Of a stretch of DNA of 64,000 nt, positions 56,544 through 64,000 are shown in pieces. The stretch is taken from contig KV423932.1 of the NCBI GenBank assembly GCA_001632435.1, forward strand, positions 210,216 through 274,215, read 5' to 3'. Source of the DNA: Calocera cornea HHB12733 (taxonomy: Eukaryota; Basidiomycota; Dacrymycetes; Dacrymycetales; Dacrymycetaceae). The notes beneath the pieces were generated by a model. It was not told the origin of the DNA. It ran no database searches and was given only the letters and a program-made list of their open reading frames with translations. A program made the position numbers and the translations under genes. Every line of letters starts with the position of its first letter. Positions within the stretch are counted from its first letter, which is position 1.

Positions 56544-58241
56544 ATGTACTCCCAATCCCTTTCCCCTGCAACCGATTTTCTCCAGGCACTCGCATCTATC
56601 CCAGAGCCGCTGCGCTCTATCGAGAAGGCGCGTCTTCTCCAGTGGATGACGGGAACGCGTGGGAGTAACGAGGCGGGGGTCTTTCCGGATCCTACAACAT
56701 TGTAAGTCAAGGTCGCCCGACACCAACACATCACATATGTGATGTGTTGTCGGACGATTCTACCGACACCAACACATCACTCACCTTCGTTGTAGGACTC
56801 AGGAGACTGCCTCCACTCAGTCTAGCGGGTTTATGCCAACCCCCCCTGAGAATATTGCCTCCCCGCCGGTCTCCTCTGATGACACGACGCTCCAGAAGGA
56901 CGGCGAGGTATCTGCCTCGCAGACCAACATTGGTGACCTGCATCGTCGCCTGAAGGCAATCGAGGAGGCTGTCGTTCACCCCCCGAACAAGAGACGGAAG
57001 ACGAGATCGAAGATCGAGGTAGGGGGCGATTCATCGTCGTTGCCTCCTCCTTTCCGATCGACCAATGGCGTGAACCCTGCCCAGCTGCAGAGATGGGAGT
57101 TGGACGAGAATGAACTCGATCTGAAGCGCTACCTGCAGGTGAGTTAGCTCCCTGCGGCTGACAGCCATCGCGGTACTTACACTAGGGCCAGGCGCAGGTA
57201 CGCAACCAAATGTACGCCGCCATGCAGTACAAGGTTGGAGACAAGATGCCTTGTCATGGAGACGGCCCCAAGCCCGATGATCCCAATCTTCTCTGGCCCG
57301 ACTTCCGTCAGAACATCAACGGTGAGACCAACAGGTTGCTTCAGATGAGAGCGGCGATGATGGTCCTGGAAGATTCAAAGGTGAGCAAATCCGTCCGATA
57401 TCAACACATCACTGACCTGCACCAGAATCACCCCGAGGCTGTCCAAGAAGCGTACCGTTCCAAGTGGCTGACTTCGGCCGTGTTGGTCCAGCTGGCTCGT
57501 ATCTCCTGGCCGCACTTGAAGCAGGTCTGGAATCAACAGCGTCTGGAGGCTGCGGACGGCGGAGCAGCCAAGAGGAAGAGCGCGAGTGCTGGACGGCGGG
57601 CGGAGAAGCGTAGAACGGTTAGTGATGTGTTGGTGTCGGACGGATGCGATGCTTACCCGTCTTTCAGCACACTGGTCAGATGCGCAATGCCATCAGAGAC
57701 TTCTGCATGGAGCACGATCTTGATGCGGAACGCGTGCCGCTTGAGCTTGTGGATGACCAATGGGTTGGTGAAGAGTGGTCCGGGGATGACGAAGAGGAGG
57801 GTCTCAAGACTTCTAAGTGGAGAGAGAGGTTGTACGCCACGGGCAAGCTGACAGCGGATGAGAGGGACGAGGAGGATGCTCTATTTTCGGTGTTGGAGAT
57901 CAAGAGGCCTGAATGGATGAATCTAGAGGTGTGTGAGCTCGCATCATACCAAAGGCGTTGCCAACTTACGAAGAGTTCAGGTATGGAGCTGGTATCAGTC
58001 AATCCACGCTCGATACATGAAGAAAGTCGCATCCAACGGCAAACCTGGCTCAAAACCTGGAAAACGCGTCGATCTGGGGCGCACCTCCTCTCTGCTTCCT
58101 GCGAACGAGCCGTTCGACTTCATGCTGGATGATCAGTGGGTGAAAGATGAAATGCCGAGGGTGCCGGATTGGGTACGCAAGCCGGGACTTCCTGAAGGAG
58201 TGCCAGAGAGCATCATTCGCATGATCAGGCCATCTTTGTGA
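56544..58241 (+). CDS. Transposon-associated protein of unknown function
   Basis: At least six exons: 56544-56701, 56796-57138, from 57186 (GQAQVRNQMYAAMQYKVGDK), from about 57426 (NHPEAVQEAYRSKWLTSAVL), from about 57667 (HTGQMRNAIRDFCMEHDLDA) and a last one from about 57980 (VWSWYQSIHARYMKKVASNG). It begins MYSQSLSPATDFLQALASIP; a basic segment, NKRRKTRSK, may be a nuclear signal; it ends in WVRKPGLPEGVPESIIRMIR. No recognisable catalytic motif. It lies convergent with the transposase and shares its intronic repeat motif, so it probably belongs to the same element, perhaps as a DNA-binding partner (inference). The stop codon lies inside a copy of the repeat motif at 58238-58260. Confidence 0.6.
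56717..56781. repeat. Intronic repeat motif, three copies with hairpin
   Basis: In intron 1 of the accessory gene. CCGACACCAACACATCAC, then ATATGTGATGTGTTGTCGG folds back on it (ACACATCACATATGTGATGT is a perfect palindrome), then CCGACACCAACACATCAC again. Confidence 0.85.
57392..57412. repeat. Intronic repeat motif, single copy
   Basis: GTCCGATATCAACACATCAC, a two-base variant of the motif, in an intron of the accessory gene. Confidence 0.7.
57622..57643. repeat. Intronic repeat motif, single copy
   Basis: GTGATGTGTTGGTGTCGGAC then GG, close behind a GTTAGT donor in the accessory gene. Confidence 0.8.
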
Positions 58242-58260
58242 TGTGATGGTGTCGGGCGAT
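58238..58260. repeat. Repeat motif at the 3' end of the accessory gene
   Basis: GTGATGTGATGGTGTCGGGC; the TGA stop of the gene is its second to fourth base. Confidence 0.7.
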
Positions 58261-58400
58261 AACGTAAGTGGAATGTTTTGACTGGAGGGAAGCCACTTAC
58301 ACATTACGTTCTAGAGAATCTGGTACAAAGTCCTCTGAAACACCTCTCCTCAGAAACATCGAAATCCCGAGAAAAAAATTTACCACTTACACATAGTTAG

Positions 58401-61400
58401 CTACAAAGACCTTCCACTCTATAGCCAGACTACTTTAGAAGCGGCTGCATGACATTCATCGAATATAGACTTACTTTACTCATCCCCGTGCTGATCCAGA
58501 TCTTTCGCGGACCAAGATCCATCTCACAGCGGGCTGCGGTGCCAGCGATATCCTGGGCGAGAATGAGCGGGTCCGGCTCCCAGTCACCGGGCGTCGCGTA
58601 GCGCCGGTATTCCCAGAAGTTGACTTCGAGTTCGGGGCTACATCGAAGTCAGTGATGTGTTGGTGTTGGACGGACAAGCGGCCAACTCACAACTCTCGGT
58701 ACAGATCGGCGTACTTCGGCGTATCTTGCAGCGGTACTAGCCAAGCAACTTCCGCAAAGGTGTGCGGATGCTCCATGCCGGTTTGGCGATGCGAGAATAC
58801 ACTTCGGAGCTCGCCCACCCATTGCAGGCCTGTTGAGACTCGATGAAGGATAAGGGAGTCCGACTTGCTGCGCTTCTCTTCGTGCGCTGTCGTTATGCGA
58901 TTGCCTTCCACGCGCAGCTCAGAGAAAAATGTTGCCCGGTTCGCCAGGAATGTGCTCCCCAGAGGTGCAGACGCATCGGCCCCAAAGCAAAGCTTGAGAT
59001 GGGGGTGATACCGAACGTACCACTCCATCAGAGCCTTTTGAAGGCTATCCTCAAGAAATCGCAGCTTTCCGGAGCCAGCTGGTACGCATCGTTGGGGTTG
59101 ACGGTCTTCAAGATGGGCTGCAGCTTGAGCTTGGGCTTCCGCGGTGAGAGCAGACAGTGTGCCGACACGGGCAATATCGCGGGCGTGCTTCTGAAGATTA
59201 CTCGCAAAGAATCGAGCCACGCGGTCATTGTCCTGGTTGGCCAGAACAGAGCACTGGCAACCTGTTAGTAGCACAGTATTCGAAGTGGACAAACTTACCA
59301 TGCGCGTCAAGCTGATCTCGTGCTTGAACTCGCGTGCAAACGTGACCTCGACCACTCCTCCCTTGTGTCCGCTGGTGTTGATCGCTTTGAGGACTTTGTT
59401 GAGCCGCTCGAACAGAAAGGTCCAGAAGCTGTGCACCGGCCCATAGCGGCGGATCTGGGCGGGCATATGCGTTACCCAATGAAACGTTGGGGTGACATTC
59501 GAGACGCCGTATATCTGCAGGAGATGATGTGTTGGGGTCGGATGAATCGTCCGACAACACATCACATCATCAGTGATGTGTTGGGGTCGGACGCAAGAAC
59601 GCACCTTCACGTACTCCTCGAAGAAATCAAGGTAGACTCTTGACGCCCGCTCGATGTCTCGCTCGGATATCTCCCGCCGCATGTATACCTTCAAGACGGT
59701 TGCGAACTTCAGGTAGTTTTGTGCAGCTTCGGGATCTGCTCGCAGGCGCTCTGGATGGGGGGCGTTCCCCTGTAGATTGATGTCTTCATCGGGCTGTGTT
59801 AGCGCTCCTTGTGACTTGGGCTTGGGTTGCTTCTGACTGGCTTCCTGCCGCATCTGCTCGTGGGCCTTGAGGATGACTCGAGGAATCTGATGAAGATCAG
59901 CACAAATTGCGGGACGTGTGATGTGTTGGTGTCAGACGGCTCGCCCGATACCACATCACATTCATGTTGTGATGTGTTGGTGTCGGGCGATGAGTCCCAA
60001 CATCAACACTTGCCGCTCACCACAGCTGGGCCGTACACTACAGCGAGCGCTCTCCACTCGTCGGAGGTCAGACTACCTCCCGCTGGATAGCCTACCTTCG
60101 TTGGCAATCTTGCATACGAAGTAGGCATTTCGAACTGAAAGAGCGAATTAGCTGCAATCCGAGCGAGGATGGATCACTTACAGTCTGCAGAACCTCATGA
60201 ATCTCATCCAGTTCGCGTCTAGTGCCTGCCTCGGTTCCTTCTCGTAATAGCTTGATCTTCTCCTTGCCGCCCTGCACCCAGGTGTGGAACCACAAGGTCT
60301 TTGTGAGGCCTTGGAGCAGCATGTGCATCGGGTCCAGCACACCCATGGTTACGGGATCGAAGTAGGGGAGCCGGCACAGCTCTGACCACCGGCACCCGTA
60401 CCGCTTCAGGTAATCGTCGACCTTGCGCTTTGGAGTGTCCGAATGTTGGAGGTTATACACACGGGCTGCTCGGCGTTTGTGCAGTTCGCCGTCACGAAGT
60501 GGAACACCTTCTGTTTTCCAGCCTTGGCTCAGCATGTCGGTGCGGGTGATTTCGCATTGGGTGCAGGGGCGGGCATTATGTCGTTGGTCGCCAAATCCGC
60601 ATAGCTTACAGAGCGCTGGATGGTCGCAGATGGCGGCCAACAGAGCGACTCGAACCTTGCGGCCTGTGTCAACTCATGTCAGCTTGGTCTGTGTGATGTG
60701 TTGGTGTCGGTGGAATCGTCCGACACATCATATCACATCACATTGACGTGATGTGTTGGTGTTGGATGCAGAGGCTCACCTTGTGGGTACTTCGGCGTCT
60801 TGACGACAATGCCGTCTTGCCAAAGTCGGAGAAGGTCGTCCACGCAAGGCCGCAGAAATCGCTGGAGCTCCTCGGACGTGGGTTCGCGAGGTCCGGGGAG
60901 GATGCCGACGAGGGAGAGGTTGTGTACCCGGAATCTGTGGCGAAGTGAGCCCGAGGAGCAGAACCAGAAGAGGAGCAGTACCCACCGTAGCTCCGGGGGA
61001 AGGTTTGCAATACAGATAGAGACGGGCCCGGAGGAATGTGACTCTGCTGTAGTCGACTGGTTCGGGTTGAACCAGTCCAGAGAGAGTAGCACACCGAGCC
61101 GCAGCTCACACATCTGCAGAGATTCCGCCCGAGAGCGTGGAAAGAAGCGGGTCCCGTCCGGAGCTTCCATGTTCCTCCAGACGCTCCCTTGCTGAATCCT
61201 CGTGTAAATGCCGTCGGTATCGATGTCGTCCAGATATGATTCGCAAGCATCTTCGAAGCCAGGCTGCGCTAGGCATTCTGTGAGTTGAAGAGAGAATAGG
61301 TCGTACGGTGCTTGTTTCCTGGGTCGTATATAGCCCGATTTTGCCGCTTCGGCGTACAGAGGCTCCTTGCATCGGCGGCAGAAACGTTGCCAATCCTGGG

Positions 61401-62469
61401 TGCACGTCTGAGTATCCGCGGGCCCGAAGTCGTCCAAGAGATCGGCGTCGATCTCTTCTTCCTCCAACTCTTCCGGCTCCCAGCAGTCAGGACAGAGTGT
61501 CTTCACCTCGAAGCGATCCCAAATTCCCATCCGCTTGTACATCGTTCGTAGCGTTCGTGGAGGCGCAGTAGTTGGGGAAGAGGTAGCCGAGGGAGAGAGG
61601 ATGAAGCAATACTCTAGGAGCGTGTACAGCATGGTCGCCAGTACCGCACAAGCCAGATGAGGAAGTTGGTAACGTGCATGCATGTGCAACAGAAGGAGAA
61701 CAATGCCTCGAACTGCAGCATTAGCATGGACGCCCAGATAGCAGAGCCAGGGTTCCAGCGTGGTCCGATCGAAATCATACGGCAGGGGGGATGCCGACAC
61801 CGGAATGCGCAAGTCGTCGACAGGGATGCCCGGGTCGGGCTCTTCATCATCATCAAATGGTATGACGGGGTCCTCATCCACTTGCATGAGCTCCGGAGAA
61901 GGTATTCGAGGGGAAGAGGGAGGTTGTAGAGGCGGAGGTTGCTGCGCAGTTGGAGAGGTTGGCGCCAGCATCGATATGTTGGCGTCGGGTGTGTGTGATG
62001 TGTTGGTGTCGGACGGATGTCCCACACCAGCATCACCGACTAACCCAGGTGGTGCATCATCCGACAATGATGTGTTACTGTCGGACGACGAAGCTGGAGG
62101 TGGAGAGCCCTCGAGAGGAGGCGTCGAAGACGATGAGGAGGGGAGACCGATTGCAGCCGGCGGGGGAGACAGCGGGGGATCCTGCAGGGCGGGAGCGTCG
62201 TCCATTGCCATGTACCAGTCTCCATCAGCTTCAATCGATGCCTCGAAGTCCTCCAACCCCATCTCAGCCTGTTGTGACCCCACATGCGCATGTTGCTGAT
62301 GTCGACGTGGGGCTTGCGACGGCAGATATCTCAAATGCGCGCGCATCTGCTCCTTCCTGAGCAACCTGCCGTTGGGTCTAGCAGCCGTCTTGCATTGTTG
62401 ACACATGCACCGCACAGTTCCTTTCTGAGCGATCAAGATCTTGGACTTGCTGGAGTTGGTACGTGTCAT
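58401..62469 (-). CDS. Tnp2-like transposase (CACTA/Plavaka-like), multi-exon
   Basis: Starts MTRTNSSKSKILIAQKGTVR with CMCQQCK, a cysteine-rich N-terminus usual in these proteins. A long Ser/Pro/Asp-rich part, a membrane-like stretch and a C-x-x-C pair (LCPDCWEPEE; FCRRCKEPLY) follow. The family core is spliced together: GIVVKTPKYPQ|GRKVRVALLA, then ICDHPALCKLCGFGDQRHNA with CTQCE, YFDPVTMGVLDPMHMLLQGL, FEMPTSYARLPTKVGYPAGG, TFHWVTHMPAQIRRYGPVHS, ERLNKVLKAINTSGHKGGVV and KIWISTGMSK at the end. This matches Tnp2-type transposase proteins of Agaricomycetes. At least six introns. No frameshift or internal stop seen, so it may be recent or domesticated. TATATA at 62612-62617 lies about 145 bases before the ATG. 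Confidence 0.72.
58652..58674. repeat. Intronic repeat motif, single copy
   Basis: GTGATGTGTTGGTGTTGGAC in the penultimate intron of the transposase. Confidence 0.75.
59524..59593. repeat. Intronic repeat motif, three copies with hairpin
   Basis: GATGTGTTGGGGTCGG, then CGTCCGACAACACATCAC (59548-59565), spacer ATCATCA, then GTGATGTGTTGGGGTCGGAC and G. The last two form an 18-bp stem with a GGG bulge. Inside a transposase intron. Confidence 0.85.
59917..59990. repeat. Intronic repeat motif, three copies with hairpin
   Basis: GTGATGTGTTGGTGTCAGAC, then the inverted variant GCCCGATACCACATCACA, then GTGATGTGTTGGTGTCGGGC. The last two can pair. Inside a transposase intron. Confidence 0.85.
60693..60767. 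repeat. Intronic repeat motif, three copies with hairpin
   Basis: GTGATGTGTTGGTGTCGG, then inverted CGTCCGACACATCATATC and ACATCAC, then GTGATGTGTTGGTGTTGGAT. They fill most of a transposase intron (donor GTGAGCC near 60780). Confidence 0.85.
61997..62087. repeat. Repeat motif copies inside transposase coding sequence
   Basis: GTGATGTGTTGGTGTCGGAC at 61997-62016 and a variant GATGTGTTACTGTCGGAC at about 62068-62085. The first exon stays open and translates them as PSDTNTSHT and SSDSNTSLS. Confidence 0.7.
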
Positions 62470-63129
62470 CTGTTCAGAGCGTTAGCATCCAGCGACCTGG
62501 CAAATAGATGATGAGCGGCGCACCATTGGGGACCGTGCAGCCACTCTTTCCTGGTACTCTGATTCTCCGCGCCTCTCGAAACTCAGCCAAACCTCCGCCT
62601 CTCTGCCGTATATATGGCGGAGTAAGTCGATTTCAGTTTCGCAGGGGTGGAAACTAAGCAGCCGTCGATGTTGACCAGGACGATGACTGGCAGGCGGCTT
62701 GTCAGGGTCAGGGTTTACGATGCGTCACTGATATTATCAGCGGCGACAAAGGAACAGCGTCGTCAGTTTACCTGTTGAATCGTGGTCAAGACGGAACAAG
62801 GAAAAGACGCATGAGCTGACAACGACGCCGTTTGGGAAGCAGGGATTGCCTGTCCTAGGCTAGGACAGCAATTGCATTCAGAGGCCCGGTAGCCAAGTTT
62901 TTATGAACGAGTGTTATTAGAACGGCCCTCCAGGCCAAAATACAAATGTTAATCTGTCAAAGACTAAACACTACTATCTGCATCTCATCAATAGATGCAG
63001 ATTGAGCTGGAGGGGCTAGGGGGATGGTGCATGTGGTGGTGGTGAAGGAAAGTGGGAACACAGCAAAGAGTAAAGGTCACAGTGCGACATAGGTGAGATG
63101 GCGTCCTAGGCGCCCGTTGAACACGAGCT
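62470..63129. other. Intergenic between the transposase and the acidic-repeat gene
   Basis: Upstream region of the transposase, with TATATA (62612-62617, palindromic, usable on the minus strand). A palindrome CTGTCCTAGGCTAGGACAG lies near 62852-62870. No gene seen. Confidence 0.4.
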
Positions 63130-64000
63130 TCACACGTGCAGAGGAGGAATAGTGAAATCGCCGCCGCGACGACTGGGCTTGCGCTTGAACATGGAGAAGA
63201 GGCCAGGGGTGCGCTTAGCGGTGGTGCTTGAGTTGCAGGCCGATGTCGGCTGCTCGGCAGACTGGGTGTGTTCGACCCTGCCGTCGTTCCACGCTGCCCT
63301 GGCCTCGGCGCTGGTCGGGATGTAGAATGTTGGAATGAAGGGCATCGCGTTGTTCTTCCTGGGTGGGGAGGGAGGAGGCGAGGGCTGGGAAGAGGAGGTA
63401 GCCACCGGAGAAACGAGAACCATCCCGTAGTTCGGCAGATCATCGTGCTTGCGGTAGACGGGCAAGAACTCCTCCGCTTGGGCATGCAGATCGTCCTCGT
63501 CCTCCTCAGCTTCGTCCTCGTCCTCCTCAGCTTCGTCCTCGTCCTCCTCAGCTTCGTCCTCGTCCTCCTCAGCTTCTTCCTCGTCCTCCTCAGCGTCATC
63601 CTCAACCTCCTCACCTTCTTCATCATCCCCAGCCTCTGCATCCTGTGCACTGACCTGCACTCCTCGTTCGACTTCCGTTTGAGAGATCGGGTCGGCGAGG
63701 TCAATGTCAGTGTGGTAGGAAGGAGCGGGTGAGCGAGGAGCGTTGATTGTAGGGAGAGAAAGGGTAGTGAGAGCGGTGAGGTCGTCAGAGTCCGCAGAAC
63801 CGGCGGACTTGTGGGTGGCCAGGTTGACAATGGCCGCACTGCTCCGAGGGCGAGCAGTGTTGCTATCCCGCAGGCGGATAGCGGGCGAGAGGCCCCGAAG
63901 GCGGGCACTCTCTATAGTGATGTGTTGGTGTCGGACGATGGCGCTGACAGTATCGCCGTCGGGGAAGCTTGCAGTCTCGTCCTCGACGTGGGTGCGATCG
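63130..64000 (-). CDS. Acidic-repeat protein of unknown function, 3' part only
   Basis: On the minus strand one frame is open from the right edge (64000) to the TGA at 63130-63132, about 290 residues, so the gene starts outside the window. The visible part reads THVEDETASFPDGDTVSAIV, then a Ser/Ala/Pro-rich stretch, then a run of EEDEDEA heptads, then LPVYRKHDDLPNYGMVLVSP, FIPTFYIPTSAEARAAWNDG and a basic C-terminus (FSMFKRKPSRRGGDF). I recognise no family. The segment VRHQHIT is encoded by a copy of the transposon-associated repeat motif at 63918-63937; a short intron there cannot be excluded. Confidence 0.55.
   Translation of the reverse strand, partial: DRTHVEDETASFPDGDTVSAIVRHQHITIESARLRGLSPAIRLRDSNTARPRSSAAIVNLATHKSAGSADSDDLTALTTLSLPTINAPRSPAPSYHTDIDLADPISQTEVERGVQVSAQDAEAGDDEEGEEVEDDAEEDEEEAEEDEDEAEEDEDEAEEDEDEAEEDEDDLHAQAEEFLPVYRKHDDLPNYGMVLVSPVATSSSQPSPPPSPPRKNNAMPFIPTFYIPTSAEARAAWNDGRVEHTQSAEQPTSACNSSTTAKRTPGLFSMFKRKPSRRGGDFTIPPLHV
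63492..63604. repeat. 21-bp coding minisatellite
   Basis: About five units of CGTCCTCGTCCTCCTCAGCT plus T, encoding the acidic heptad EEDEDEA on the minus strand. Confidence 0.85.
63917..63937. repeat. Repeat motif outside the transposon
   Basis: GTGATGTGTTGGTGTCGGAC at about 63918-63937, 1.4 kb past the transposase start. Confidence 0.8.

Larger units (their letters stand above)
56544..62469. mobile_element. Tnp2-type (CACTA-like) DNA transposon with two convergent genes
   Basis: The span covers a plus-strand accessory gene and a minus-strand Tnp2-type transposase, tail to tail with about 160 bases between stops. Both are spliced and intact. Terminal repeats and target duplication were not found, so the true ends are unknown; the element may extend beyond these coordinates. 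Confidence 0.6.

Noticed and set aside
56235..62870. CTGTCCTAG sequences near 56235 and 62852 in roughly inverted order, considered as transposon ends
   Set aside because: Only about nine bases match exactly, no CACTA-type terminus or flanking duplication is seen, and the right one is self-palindromic.

Overview
The window looks like nuclear DNA from a filamentous basidiomycete, most likely an Agaricomycete (a polypore-type or related mushroom genome). Genes are GC-rich and closely packed on both strands. They are split by many introns of about 49-60 bases with GTRNGN...YAG ends, and TATA boxes often lie 35-100 bases upstream of the start codon. Several families are typical of Agaricomycetes: F-box proteins with an N-terminal coiled coil, sugar transporters, af470-like monooxygenases and Tnp2-type transposons. 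Gene models below were assembled by hand from reading frames and splice signals, so exon edges are predictions.

Layout. 0-8 kb: the 5' end of a probable mRNA-capping triphosphatase (runs off the left edge), a BUD22-like ribosome-biogenesis protein, two tail-anchored paralogues (minus strand), an af470-like monooxygenase and a third tail-anchored paralogue (plus strand). 8.7-15.4 kb: a tandem pair of carbonyl-reductase-like SDRs, mitochondrial processing peptidase beta, a METTL25/RRNAD1-like methyltransferase and a ZIP zinc transporter. 15.8-16.4 kb: a MITE-like element with terminal inverted repeats and a 6-bp target duplication. 16.8-24.8 kb: two tandem sugar transporters whose introns differ, then an F-box gene enclosed between inverted copies of the transporter 3' end.

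25-47 kb: a duplicated metabolic block. A VOC/glyoxalase-like gene plus a 2-oxoglutarate dehydrogenase E1 gene occurs at 25-29 kb and again at 39.8-44 kb. Between the copies lie prohibitin-2, a PUA/ASCH-like protein, a multi-pass membrane protein and a large, probably N-myristoylated RING-H2 protein. MYG1 and a third VOC gene follow. 47-55 kb: a CCCH-finger protein with a coiled coil, a telomere-like array inside inverted repeats, glutathione synthetase flanked by inverted repeats, and a paraoxonase-like beta-propeller gene. 56.5-62.5 kb: a Tnp2-type (CACTA-like) transposon with two convergent multi-exon genes. Its introns carry about twenty copies of a GTGATGTGTTGGTGTCGGAC motif, several as near-perfect hairpins. 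63.1-64 kb: an acidic-repeat protein that runs off the right edge and also carries one copy of the motif.

Functional links. Several genes serve mitochondria (MPP-beta, two OGDH E1 copies, prohibitin-2, probably MYG1), but they are not an operon-like cluster. The most unusual features are the hairpin motif cluster, the trio of tail-anchored genes sharing one intron position, the duplicated VOC-OGDH block, and intron turnover between the two transporters.
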